NCBI GenBank assembly: GCA_017650105.1 | Contig: JAGCFO010000028.1 | Span: 1 to 64,000, forward strand | Source: Bacteroidaceae bacterium | GTDB taxonomy: Bacteria; Bacteroidota; Bacteroidia; Bacteroidales; Bacteroidaceae | Length of the DNA: 64,000 nt | Direction of reading: 5' to 3' | In this document: positions 16,573-24,768 of the stretch, one piece after another | Numbering within the stretch: position 1 is the first letter of the stretch | Layout of the letters: each line of letters opens with the position of its first letter | The notes under the pieces: generated by a model | Database searches by the model: none | Told to the model about the DNA's origin: nothing | Seen by the model: the letters and a program-made list of their open reading frames with translations, nothing else | Made by a program: the position numbers and the translations under genes

Positions 16573-18102
16573 TCAATCCTTTTGCAGAAAAAGCTTCTGA
16601 TTGATGCAAGAAGGAAGCTCCTCAAGGTAGTGCGTCACCATGATGAGAGTCTTGTGGGGGCGACGGCAGAAAGCCTCGATGATGTCGCGCACCAAAGCAC
16701 GCCGCTGGGCATCCAGCCCGTGAAGAGGTTCGTCGAGGATGAGCAGTTCGGGATCTTTTACAAAAGCACGAGCCAGCAGACACATACGTTGCTCTCCGCT
16801 TGAGAGCTGCAGGAAGGTCTTCTCAGCCAGATGGCGGATGCCGAATAACTCCATCCATGTAAGGCAAATGTCGAGCTGCTCAGGTTGGGGGCGACGGTAG
16901 AGTCCTATGGTATCGAAGAGTCCGCTTGCAACGATGTTGGCAGCAGGAAGATCCTTGTTGTATGCTCTGTGCATCTCGGGGCTGACATAGCCGATATGGC
17001 GTTTTATTTCCCAAATGCTCTCGCCAGAGCCTCGCGCGTGCCCGAAAAGTTCTATGTCACAAGCGTATGCCTGAGGATTGTCGGCACAGACAAGGCTCAG
17101 AAGCGTGCTTTTCCCCGAGCCGTTGGCGCCATATACTGCCCAGCGCTCGCCTTCGTTCACTTGCCAGCTGAGGTCTTTCAGAATAGTGTGAGCTCCGTAG
17201 CTGATGCTCACGTTTCGGAAAGTCAGGATGGCTCCTCCTTCCTGCGGATAGAACGACTCGGAGGAGATGTCTTTGGGCTCGATAGACTGGATGAGAGTAT
17301 TTATTCTCGATGCTGAATTATGGAGAACAAATCTCTCCGTATTCCTTCTCGATACGGCGAGATTCCTTCTCGATAATTGCATTTGGAAATATTCCCTTCG
17401 TGTCTGCTTGGGCATCACTTGCAGGTTCTCTACGGGAATGACGTGGGTGACAAAGTCGGGGATGTCCTCCAGCCTCGACACGACAAGTATGACAAGAGTC
17501 TGTGTCTCGCGCGTTAGCTTTGTGAGCACGTCGGTAAGTTCCCTTCGCGTGTTGCTATCGAGCCCGATGTAGGGATTGTCGATGATGAGCACACGAGGCT
17601 GACTGATGAGTGCGCGAGTCAGTTGAAACTTGCGTAACTCTCCACTTGAGAGGCTGATAATGAGTCGATCCTTCAGCGGGCGCAGTTGAAACAGATCGAA
17701 GAGTTCATCGCGCAGAGTTTTCTTGATGTCGAGCCCGAGCCGTAAACAAGTCAGTTCAAGCAGTTGATTCACCGTAGGAGTGTCATCGTCAATCTCCAGC
17801 TGATTCCATCGCTGTTGCAGGAAGTAATTGTCGTCGAAAGCACCGTATGAGTCGCGGAAAGTGATGTATCGAATATTATCGCTTACGAGAGGTTTCTCGG
17901 AGGGCGCAAAATCAAAGTGTATAGCATCCCCTACAAGCGGATGACTGCCTGTGAGAATATCTACCAGACGCGATTTCCCCGCAGCGTTGGGCCCGGCAAT
18001 AGCAATCTGTTCCCCTTCGTTGATGCGGAGATTCACAGGACTTGCCATACGGTGCGCTGGGTTGCCCGTGATGCCGTCTTTGACTTCGATGATGGTTTGC
18101 AT
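16573..18102 (-). CDS. ModF/PhrA-like tandem ABC ATPase
   Basis: 509 aa from the ATG at 18102 (MQTIIEV); the reading frame is open further upstream but there it overlaps the preceding gene out of frame. Two ABC domains: first with GPNAAGKS, LSSGELRKFQL and LIIDNPYIGLD; second with GANGSGKST, GSGESIWEIKRHIGYVSPE, LSSGEQRMCLL and LLILDEPLHGLD. The second half closely follows E. coli ModF. In the first domain the catalytic Glu after Walker B is Asn, so it may bind without hydrolysing ATP. Residues 244-271, between the two domains, are heptads (AVSRRNT, ERFVLHN, SASRINT) encoded by a 21-bp repeat array. It lies 14 bp after the BASS transporter gene, likely one operon. Confidence 0.85.
   Translation of the reverse strand: MQTIIEVKDGITGNPAHRMASPVNLRINEGEQIAIAGPNAAGKSRLVDILTGSHPLVGDAIHFDFAPSEKPLVSDNIRYITFRDSYGAFDDNYFLQQRWNQLEIDDDTPTVNQLLELTCLRLGLDIKKTLRDELFDLFQLRPLKDRLIISLSSGELRKFQLTRALISQPRVLIIDNPYIGLDSNTRRELTDVLTKLTRETQTLVILVVSRLEDIPDFVTHVIPVENLQVMPKQTRREYFQMQLSRRNLAVSRRNTERFVLHNSASRINTLIQSIEPKDISSESFYPQEGGAILTFRNVSISYGAHTILKDLSWQVNEGERWAVYGANGSGKSTLLSLVCADNPQAYACDIELFGHARGSGESIWEIKRHIGYVSPEMHRAYNKDLPAANIVASGLFDTIGLYRRPQPEQLDICLTWMELFGIRHLAEKTFLQLSSGEQRMCLLARAFVKDPELLILDEPLHGLDAQRRALVRDIIEAFCRRPHKTLIMVTHYLEELPSCINQKLFLQKD
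17289..17372. repeat. 21-bp repeat array inside the ModF-like gene, 4 units
   Basis: Minus-strand units at 17352-17372 (CGAGAAGGA with ATCTCGCCGTAT), 17331-17351 (CGAGAAGGA with ATACGGAGAGAT), 17310-17330 and 17289-17309. A plus-strand unit (GGAGAACAA head) overlaps at 17322-17342. The block GGCGAGATTCCTTCTCGATA is shared with the intergenic array at 59943-60014. Confidence 0.8.
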
Positions 18103-18116
18103 AGCAGGGATGTCGG

Positions 18117-19106
18117 CTATTTGTTTCCCTCTCTTTGGATTTGCATTCTTCGCTGATAGAGCTGCCAGGAGTTGATGACGTTGTGCCAAATGCAGTAGAA
18201 TCCGCCGGCAATGGCTGTGACGGGGGTGAAAAACGTGTAGCACATCCAGATAAGGAAGACGGTGTTTTTCTGCCCTAAAGCCTGCCCGGCAGTTGTCTTC
18301 TCGGGATGATTCGTATCGTTTGCGATGTCGTATCTTTTCCCTATGCGCTTGCCTGCCCAGAACTGGAAGATGCAGCTTAGGAAACTCATGAGCGCGATAA
18401 GTGCCAGCACGACAATCCCTACCGAGCTGTGGACGATGCTTCGAGTGGAAACGGCGATAGCTATGCAGAGCGACACCGCCCAAAGGTAAAATGCCAAGTC
18501 GCCTGTGTGCTGCAGATGCTCGTTTAATTTCGGGCAGACGAAGCGAATCAACCAAGCCAGCAGCAGGGGGCATATCAGCAAGGGGAAAACCTTCGCAATG
18601 ATGGCAGCAAAGGCGCTGACAAAATTCATATCCGGCTGGGGATGGATGAGAGGTACCGCTAACGGCACAAGAATGGATACGGTGAGGTTGATAAGCACCG
18701 TGTAGGTAACAAGGTGTGCCGCATTGCCCCCGAGCTTATCCACGATGACGGCAGCAGCTGTCGCTGTAGGGCAGATAAGGCATAGCATAGTGCCCTCAAG
18801 GATGATTCTCGCGGGACCTTCCGGCAGCAACAGAAGCGCAGTGCAGAAGATGACGAAAAGCACAGTCTGCAAGAGCAGAAGCCACAAATGCCAGCCGCAG
18901 AGACGCAAGTCGGTGGGCTTGATTTTGCAGAACGACAAGAACAGCATCGAGGCAATGAGCAGAGGCTGCACCACGCTCACAATCCTATTTGTCGCAGCGT
19001 GAACCTCAGTCGAGAGGGGCAGGGCGACAAATATAAAATAGGAGACGATTCCCAGCGTGATGGAGATAACTAACGCCCAATTTTTCAGAAACTGTATCAG
19101 CTTCAT
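18117..19106 (-). CDS. BASS-family (bile acid:sodium symporter-like) transporter
   Basis: 329 aa inner-membrane protein with about nine hydrophobic segments. Features of the BASS/SBF superfamily: MLFLSFCKI near the first helices, GTMLCLICPTATAAAVIVDKLGGNAA (the conserved crossing region), and a Pro-rich later helix (VFPLLICPLLLAWLIRFV). Members move organic anions or precursors with sodium. A charged loop lies near residue 255 (GKRIGKRYDIANDTNHPE). The downstream ModF-like ATPase starts 14 bp after its stop, so they are probably co-transcribed, although BASS carriers need no ATPase. Confidence 0.82.
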   Translation of the reverse strand: MKLIQFLKNWALVISITLGIVSYFIFVALPLSTEVHAATNRIVSVVQPLLIASMLFLSFCKIKPTDLRLCGWHLWLLLLQTVLFVIFCTALLLLPEGPARIILEGTMLCLICPTATAAAVIVDKLGGNAAHLVTYTVLINLTVSILVPLAVPLIHPQPDMNFVSAFAAIIAKVFPLLICPLLLAWLIRFVCPKLNEHLQHTGDLAFYLWAVSLCIAIAVSTRSIVHSSVGIVVLALIALMSFLSCIFQFWAGKRIGKRYDIANDTNHPEKTTAGQALGQKNTVFLIWMCYTFFTPVTAIAGGFYCIWHNVINSWQLYQRRMQIQREGNK

Positions 19107-19209
19107 GTGCCTAACGTATATAGTTTAGTGTTGAGAATTCGTGGAATGGATGAATCGCTGAATGGTCTCGTCGATTAATCATTTCATCGATTATTCAGTT
19201 TTACAAGTC

Positions 19210-20400
19210 TTATTCTTTCCCCAGCTCGTTGCGCACCGTAGCGATAACGCCGTCCATCTGCGCAAGCCCCAACATTCGTCCGTGAAACGAATAGCCTGCG
19301 TTATATCCCTTGTCGGCATCTCCTAGCATCGTGCGCCCGTGATCAACTCTCATGGGTACGTCGGGACGTTCTTTTTCAAAGATTCGTACTACATCTATGA
19401 GGTTTGCCCTTCCGTGCAGATGATCGGCTTCGATAAAATTGCCGTTGGGCAATACATCCGTGCTGCGAAGGTGTACGAAATGGGTGCGGTGACAATACTT
19501 CTTTGCTAATGCAGGAACATCGTTATGGCTTCCTGCAGAGAGACTGCCGCAACAGAAAGTGAGCCCGTTGTGTGGGTTGGGAACAGCATTGAGAAACCAC
19601 TCGATGTCGGCGTCGCAACAAACAATGCGCGGCAGGCCGAGAAGGGGCATAGGAGGATCGTCGGGATGTACGCACATATCCATTGCCCACTCGTCGCAGA
19701 CGGGCATGATGGCTTCGAGGAAGTACTTCATGTTGGCACGCAGCTCATCTCGTCCGATGCCGTCGTAGAGAGAAAGCAGTTGGCGGAAGTGCGCAACGGG
19801 TGCGCTTTCGTCTTCTCTGATGTTGCCGTTGACGAAACCCTGCGTTTTCACTATGATGGCGTCGGTCAGTTGAGCATGCAGCTCATTCAGAGTTCCTTCG
19901 GCTTGAGCCTTTCGGTGCATTTCCGCTGCGGCATCCAGCTCGTGCTGCGGGTAATCCTTCTCGCAACCCTCGCGCTGAAGGATGTAACGGTCGAAATACA
20001 CAAACTTCACTCTGTCGAAGTAAAGCGATGTGGAGCCGTCGTCCCACGGGTGGTTCAGATCCGTTCTTGCCCAGTCGAGCACGGGCATGAAGTTGTAGCA
20101 GATGCAGTGGATGCCGGCACGCCCGAGGTTTGCCAGGCTCACCTTGTATTTCTCGATGAGCTCGTCGCGCTTTGCGCCGGCGTACTTTATTTCCTCGCTC
20201 ACAGGGAGACTTTCCACCACCGACCATTCGAGCCCGAAGCTCTCGATGTATTCTTTCATTTCCACGATATCCTCGTAGGGCCATATCTCGCCGTTAGGGA
20301 TGTCGTGAAGGGCGGTAACGATGCCCTCCACACCTATTTGCCGCAGCATGGGCAGCGTGATGTTGTCCTTTTTGCCGAACCAACGCCAAGTCTTCTTCAT
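19210..20400 (-). CDS. uxuA: Mannonate dehydratase
   Basis: 396 aa from the ATG at 20400 (MKKTWRWFG), near the 394 aa of E. coli UxuA. Cytoplasmic enzyme converting D-mannonate to 2-keto-3-deoxygluconate in glucuronate catabolism. Motifs: MKKTWRWFGKKDNITLPMLRQIG, IPNGEIW, WSVVESLPV, CYNFMPVLDWARTDL, MCVHPDDPP (metal ligands), NGLTFCCGSLSAG and HFVHLRSTD, MRVDHGRTM. The rest of the pathway (uxaC, uxuB, kdgK) is not in the window. It fits with the CE15-like esterase, which acts on glucuronoyl side chains. Confidence 0.95.
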   Translation of the reverse strand: MKKTWRWFGKKDNITLPMLRQIGVEGIVTALHDIPNGEIWPYEDIVEMKEYIESFGLEWSVVESLPVSEEIKYAGAKRDELIEKYKVSLANLGRAGIHCICYNFMPVLDWARTDLNHPWDDGSTSLYFDRVKFVYFDRYILQREGCEKDYPQHELDAAAEMHRKAQAEGTLNELHAQLTDAIIVKTQGFVNGNIREDESAPVAHFRQLLSLYDGIGRDELRANMKYFLEAIMPVCDEWAMDMCVHPDDPPMPLLGLPRIVCCDADIEWFLNAVPNPHNGLTFCCGSLSAGSHNDVPALAKKYCHRTHFVHLRSTDVLPNGNFIEADHLHGRANLIDVVRIFEKERPDVPMRVDHGRTMLGDADKGYNAGYSFHGRMLGLAQMDGVIATVRNELGKE

Positions 20401-20713
20401 ACTTTCCGAAATTTTTCGCAAAAGTACATTTTTTTTGTGAATTGCTGTGCCTTGTGGGCCAAAAAGAATGGGCGTTTTTTTTATTGAGCAAAAAATTTTT
20501 TTCTTTCTTCAAAAAAATTTTTCCCTTCTTCATATCGCGCGTTTCCTTCTTCATATTTTCTGCTGTCCAGAAGATAGCCTGAAGGGGGGAGAAAAGGCTG
20601 TCTTTTCGCTTATTCTGCAGGCGGGGAGGAGAGAAGAAAAGTTTTTTTATGTGATGTAAAGAAAAATCATTATTTTTGCGCTGGAAACGAAACTTCTTAA
20701 TCTTATCGCAATC
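20401..20713. other. Divergent intergenic region with repeat array
   Basis: Lies between uxuA (-) and pncB (+). It holds a five-unit 21-bp repeat array (20469-20573) and a -7-like TATTTTTG at 20671-20678 ahead of pncB, without a clear -33 element. No gene seen. Confidence 0.6.
20469..20573 (-). repeat. 21-bp repeat array, 5 units
   Basis: Minus-strand units in exact phase: 20553-20573, 20532-20552 (GAAGAAGGA with AACGCGCGATAT), 20511-20531 (GAAGAAGGG with AAAAATTTTTTT), 20490-20510 (GAAGAAAGA with AAAAAATTTTTT) and 20469-20489 (GCTCAATAA head). Confidence 0.85.
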
Positions 20714-21922
20714 ATGAAACCTATCATCACACATTTTACCGACGACGACCTGTACAAGTTCAGCATGTGCTGCGCCATTCTCAACTGCTATCCGCGCGCA
20801 ATGGTGCGCTATCAGTTTGTTGACCGCAACAACACGGTCTATCCCAAGGGCTTTGCAGACTTAGTGAAAGAGCAGGTGAAATATCTCGAAGACCTGCGTT
20901 TCACCGACGAGGAGCAGGCTTTCATGGAGAGGAAGTGCACATACATTCCCCGCTGGTTCTACACCTACCTGAAGGGCTTCCGCTACAATGCCGACTGGGT
21001 GAAGGTGAGCCAGGATGCCGAAGGGCACCTTTCCATCTCGTTCGAGGGATACTGGCACGAGACGGTGTTGCTTGAGGTAAAAGTGCTGGCGATTGTTTCG
21101 GAGCTGTTCCACATTCTGAAGGGTGACATTGAGAAGGTTGACTACGATGCTTACTACCGCAAGTCGTACGAGAAGGCAAAGCGCATGATTGAGAACGGGC
21201 TCCTCGTTGCTGACTTTGGCTGCCGGCGCCGTCTCTCGCACGATGCGGAGGATGCCGCAGTTCGTGGCTTCATCGACGCAAATAGGGATGTGAAAGGCCC
21301 GGGAAAGTTTACCGGCTCCAGCACAGTCTGGTTTGCTATGAAATATAACCTCCAGCCCATCGGGACAATGGCCCACGAGTTTATCTCAGCTATCGCCGGC
21401 ATGTATGGCCCGCAGGAAGCCAACAACATAGCGATGGACATGTGGCAGAAAACATTTATCGGCAGCCTCGGAATCTTCCTCTACGACACATACGGCTTCG
21501 ACGCCTTCTCCGATAACTTCTCCGAGCACTTCGCACGCGTTTTCAGCGGATTACGTGTGGATAGCGGAGACAACCTTGAGCAGCTTGAGAAGATATGTGA
21601 AAAGTACAAGTCGTTCGGCATCGACCCTGCCAGCAAGCAAGTCGTTTTCAGCAACGCCCTTGACACCGAGCGAGCAATCGCCTTGCATAAGGCTGTAAAC
21701 GGGCGCGTGCAAGACAGCTACGGAATCGGCACGCATATCACATGTGACTTCCGCGATTTGGGAATTGAGCCTGCCAACATGGTAATCAAGCTGGTAGCGT
21801 CGAAGATAACAGAAAAACGTCATTGGAACGATACGTGCAAGATGAGCGAGGACAAAGGCAAATACACGGGAAAGCCCGAGACGTTTGCGATGTTCAAAAA
21901 GCTGCTACATATTGACGACTAA
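20714..21922 (+). CDS. pncB: Nicotinate phosphoribosyltransferase
   Basis: 402 aa cytoplasmic enzyme that makes nicotinate mononucleotide from nicotinate and PRPP in NAD salvage. Typical start ITHFTDDDLYKFSMCCAIL, then YTYLKGFRY, FGCRRRLSHDAED, FTGSSTVWFAMKYNLQPIGTMAHEF (phosphoribosyl-binding, with the His that is phosphorylated), and GLRVDSGDN. Length matches E. coli PncB (400 aa). A standalone gene, divergent from uxuA and convergent with the U32 gene. Confidence 0.96.
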   Translation: MKPIITHFTDDDLYKFSMCCAILNCYPRAMVRYQFVDRNNTVYPKGFADLVKEQVKYLEDLRFTDEEQAFMERKCTYIPRWFYTYLKGFRYNADWVKVSQDAEGHLSISFEGYWHETVLLEVKVLAIVSELFHILKGDIEKVDYDAYYRKSYEKAKRMIENGLLVADFGCRRRLSHDAEDAAVRGFIDANRDVKGPGKFTGSSTVWFAMKYNLQPIGTMAHEFISAIAGMYGPQEANNIAMDMWQKTFIGSLGIFLYDTYGFDAFSDNFSEHFARVFSGLRVDSGDNLEQLEKICEKYKSFGIDPASKQVVFSNALDTERAIALHKAVNGRVQDSYGIGTHITCDFRDLGIEPANMVIKLVASKITEKRHWNDTCKMSEDKGKYTGKPETFAMFKKLLHIDD

Positions 21923-21964
21923 GGAGCGACGTCAACCCGGAGAGGACAGAAGACAGATTAGTTT

Positions 21965-23881
21965 TCAGAAAGTTACCTCCATAATGCAGCGCTGACAGTC
22001 GAAACGGAGGGGAAATCTCCTCCCGTCATTCGAAACCAAAGTGAGCGCTTTCGGCGAGTTCTTCGGATGTTGCTTTGGGCAAAGACCGAAGGCATATCGA
22101 AGGCAATGCTTGCAAAACATCAACGTGCCGGCATCGGGTTTCTTCAGCTCAAATGCCTTTTCAATCTTCTCATAGCCCAGTTCCTTGTAGAACTCCGCTG
22201 ACTGCCGGTTCGAAACGTTGGCAAGATAGGAGAGGGTAGTGCTGGGTTTTGCATTCGGTTGATTTTGGAGAACACTTCTGTTTTTTTCGAGAAGGAATCT
22301 CGCGCTATCGAGAAGGGAAAATTTTTTTTGAAGAAGGGAAAAATATTTCTCGTCAAAGCCCCCGTGAGAATATTTTCTCAACGTCTCTTCGCGCATAATT
22401 CTCCTGCTGCGCAGAGCTGCTTCAACCACTTTTCTGCGCCATTCTGCCAACTTCGAGGAGGGAATAAAACGGTTGCCTTCCAAATTGATTTCAACGGTTC
22501 GAGCACGGAAAATGGTGCCTCCCAGGCGCGAAAGTTGTGCACGAATATTCTCCGTCTGCGGGCTGCGTGCTTCCTCTTTCTCGCAAGGAAAGGAAACGGT
22601 GGTATCGTCAAGGGAGAGGGCGTAGCCGAAAGGCGTCTCGCGCAGAAGTATATCCATCGGAATGCAGCGCGTTGAAGAAGGCTTGCTGAGAGTTCGTTCA
22701 AATTCGATGTCGTAGTTTCGATAAATGAGCGCTTTCTGAAGTCCCAGTCGGTTGGATTGAATAAAACTGGGTTCTAAATAAAGTTTCGTGCCCTCAGCTC
22801 GGTTCACACGGCATCCTTGCAACTGTTCCCTGTCGTCGATAAAACAGATTCCGTCTCCATTATGGAACATCTGCTTGCTTTCGATGACGATAGAGTCGCG
22901 CAGAATAGCTTTCGTGTGCCCCACAGGCTCTCCCATCGACTTGGGAGTCGCAAACGAGAAGATATCCTTTGTCCTTCCATGCAGGAAATAGTCGGTAAAC
23001 CCTCTATTGAAACTTTTCGCAGGCTGGGGAGTAAAGGAAAGGGATATTTCCCCTTCTGAAGCGCGCACGAATTCTTTTCGGCGCTCCAGGATAAAGTCAA
23101 TCCGCTGCCGGTAGAAGGCTGTAATGTTCTTCACGTAGCTTACATCCTTGAGGCGCCCTTCTATCTTGAACGAGCTTATGCCGGCATCCATCATCTCCTC
23201 CAGAGAATCGCTGCGGTTCATGTCCTTCAGCGACAGCAGATGACTGTTGACGGCAAGAGTTTCTCCCTTCTCGTCTTCAAGAGAGAAAGGCAAACGGCAG
23301 AATTGAGCACATTCGCCCCTATTTGCAGAACGTCCGAAACAGTATTGAGAAGCATAGCATTGCCCGCTGTAGCTCACGCAGAGCGCTCCGTGAACGAATG
23401 CCTCCAGTTTCATTTCCGGAACGGCATTATGTATGCTTCCTATCTCGCTGAGGCTAAGTTCCCTCGCGAGAACTGTTTGGCTGAATCCCAGCTCTTGAAG
23501 GAAACGTACCTTCTCTGCACTCCGATTGTCCATCTGCGTGCTTGCGTGCAGCGCGATAGGAGGCATGTTCATGCGGAGAAGAGCTAAATCCTGCGCGATG
23601 ATAGCATCTACGCCGATGTGATAAAGGTCCCAGATCAGTTTCTCAGCCTCCTCCAGCTCATCGTCAAAGAGTATCGTGTTGATGGTAGCATATATGCGCA
23701 CGCCGAAAGGATGTGCGTAGTCGACGAGAGCTTTCAAGTCTTCGAGAGTATTGCATGCCGACGCGCGAGCTCCGAATCGTGGCGCGCCGATATACACAGC
23801 ATCAGCGCCGTGTTCTACAGCCGCTATTCCGCATTCGAGATTCTTTGCGGGGGAGAGGAGTTCGATGCGTCTGGGGCTCAT
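21965..23881 (-). CDS. U32 family protein (RlhA/TrhP-like) with repeat-derived insert
   Basis: 638 aa. The N-terminal barrel has the U32 signature: IELLSPAKNLECGIAAVEHGADAVYIG, LHASTQMDNRSAE, LARELSLSEI, then the Cys cluster region FVHGALCVSYSGQCYASQYCFGRSANRGECAQFCRLPF. Family members with this layout bind an Fe-S cluster and take part in RNA hydroxylation (RlhA on 23S rRNA, TrhP on tRNA) rather than proteolysis. Residues 511-538 (QKKFSLL, DSARFLL, EKNRSVL) are heptads encoded by a 21-bp repeat array read antisense. The ATG overlaps the stop of the upstream MetA-like gene (ATGA), so the two are translationally coupled. Confidence 0.88.
   Translation of the reverse strand: MSPRRIELLSPAKNLECGIAAVEHGADAVYIGAPRFGARASACNTLEDLKALVDYAHPFGVRIYATINTILFDDELEEAEKLIWDLYHIGVDAIIAQDLALLRMNMPPIALHASTQMDNRSAEKVRFLQELGFSQTVLARELSLSEIGSIHNAVPEMKLEAFVHGALCVSYSGQCYASQYCFGRSANRGECAQFCRLPFSLEDEKGETLAVNSHLLSLKDMNRSDSLEEMMDAGISSFKIEGRLKDVSYVKNITAFYRQRIDFILERRKEFVRASEGEISLSFTPQPAKSFNRGFTDYFLHGRTKDIFSFATPKSMGEPVGHTKAILRDSIVIESKQMFHNGDGICFIDDREQLQGCRVNRAEGTKLYLEPSFIQSNRLGLQKALIYRNYDIEFERTLSKPSSTRCIPMDILLRETPFGYALSLDDTTVSFPCEKEEARSPQTENIRAQLSRLGGTIFRARTVEINLEGNRFIPSSKLAEWRRKVVEAALRSRRIMREETLRKYSHGGFDEKYFSLLQKKFSLLDSARFLLEKNRSVLQNQPNAKPSTTLSYLANVSNRQSAEFYKELGYEKIEKAFELKKPDAGTLMFCKHCLRYAFGLCPKQHPKNSPKALTLVSNDGRRFPLRFDCQRCIMEVTF
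22267..22350 (+). repeat. 21-bp repeat array inside the U32 gene, 4 units
   Basis: Plus-strand units at 22267-22287 (GGAGAACAC head), 22288-22308 (CGAGAAGGA with ATCTCGCGCTAT), 22309-22329 (CGAGAAGGG with AAAATTTTTTTT) and 22330-22350 (GAAGAAGGG with AAAAATATTTCT). A weaker fifth unit may follow to 22371. The host gene is on the opposite strand. Confidence 0.82.
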
Positions 23882-24690
23882 TTCTCTCTACGATGCAGTA
23901 TCATATAGTTCAGCCAGTTGCTGAACATTATCTGCCCGTTCTCTTGCCAGCTATTTATAATAGGAAGAGTTGGGTCGTCGTTCTCATAATAGTGCTCAGG
24001 TAGGGTTACCGTTTGTCTTCGCTCCACATCACGATAATATTCTTTGTCGAGCGTGTCGATTGCATACTCCTGATGTCCTACCAGATAGAGTTCCGTACCG
24101 TCGGAGTTCTCGGCAATGGAGATTCCGCTTCTCGGGGAGCGCGCGAGTACTCTAATGCTGGAATTTTCGTCAATCTCCGCATTTGTCATCGAGGTGTGCC
24201 TGCTGTGGGGAATAAAGAGTGGTTCCACGATGCCTTTGAAAAGTGGATGGGTGGGTTCTACAACTTGCTGAGGATAAACTCCTGACAATTTGACGACGTA
24301 TTCTTCGAATCTGCTGATGCCGAAGAAATGGTATAAGGCTGCTTGCGCACCCCAGCAGACGTAAAGAGTGGGGATACGTCTTTCTCGAAGCCAATCCATC
24401 AGTTCGCAAGCCTCAGGCCAGTAGTCAACTTCGTCGAAGAAAACATAGTCGAAGGGCGCTCCAGAGAAAACAAATCCGTCGATGGGATTCTCTCCGCTGT
24501 CGTGTTGTTTCCTCAATTCCACAGAATCGATATACATCTCATCGTGTGCGCTCTTGTTCTTGCTGACGTGGCTCTTCATTTTGGTGAGGACAAACTCTAC
24601 GGGCGTTTCTGCCTTTGAGAAGGCGCGAGCGAAGTTTGCCTCCGTGACATCTTTGTCAGGCATGAGGTTGAGAAGAGCAAGACGTATCAT
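23878..24690 (-). CDS. MetA-like homoserine O-acyltransferase, short form
   Basis: 270 aa cytoplasmic enzyme of methionine synthesis. Conserved: LLNLMPDK at the N-terminus, FSGAPFDYVFFDEVDYW, nucleophile Cys112 in YVCWGAQAAL, KLSGVYP, PHSRH, then His206 and Glu208 in VGHQEYA (usually HPE), and SNWLNY at the end. It lacks the first about 35 residues of E. coli MetA; an in-frame TAG lies three codons upstream of the ATG, so this is not a wrong start. The residue equivalent to position 111, which sets succinyl (Gly) or acetyl (Glu) preference, is Asp, so the acyl donor is uncertain. The stop overlaps the start of the U32 gene. Confidence 0.8.
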   Translation of the reverse strand: MIRLALLNLMPDKDVTEANFARAFSKAETPVEFVLTKMKSHVSKNKSAHDEMYIDSVELRKQHDSGENPIDGFVFSGAPFDYVFFDEVDYWPEACELMDWLRERRIPTLYVCWGAQAALYHFFGISRFEEYVVKLSGVYPQQVVEPTHPLFKGIVEPLFIPHSRHTSMTNAEIDENSSIRVLARSPRSGISIAENSDGTELYLVGHQEYAIDTLDKEYYRDVERRQTVTLPEHYYENDDPTLPIINSWQENGQIMFSNWLNYMILHRREK

Positions 24691-24717
24691 TTTATCAGTC
24701 TATGAAATGTTTTGAGA

Positions 24718-24755
24718 ATACATCGAGCACGGTTTTTCTCCCGTGCCCGATGTAT
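24718..24755. terminator. Hairpin between the M13 and MetA-like genes
   Basis: ATACATCGAGCACGG (24718-24732) pairs with CCGTGCCCGATGTAT (24741-24755) with one mismatch. It lies 13 bases after the stop of the M13 gene (-). The T-run on the minus strand is weak, so termination strength is uncertain. Confidence 0.55.
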
Positions 24756-24768
24756 ATGAATAAGGTAA

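Noticed and set aside
18103-18573. 157-residue upstream extension of the ModF-like frame
   Set aside because: It overlaps the BASS transporter gene out of frame; the ABC domain starts right after the ATG at 18102.
19525-20487. 320-codon open frame opposite uxuA
   Set aside because: uxuA is unmistakable on the other strand; the plus frame has no protein-like features and runs into the repeat array.
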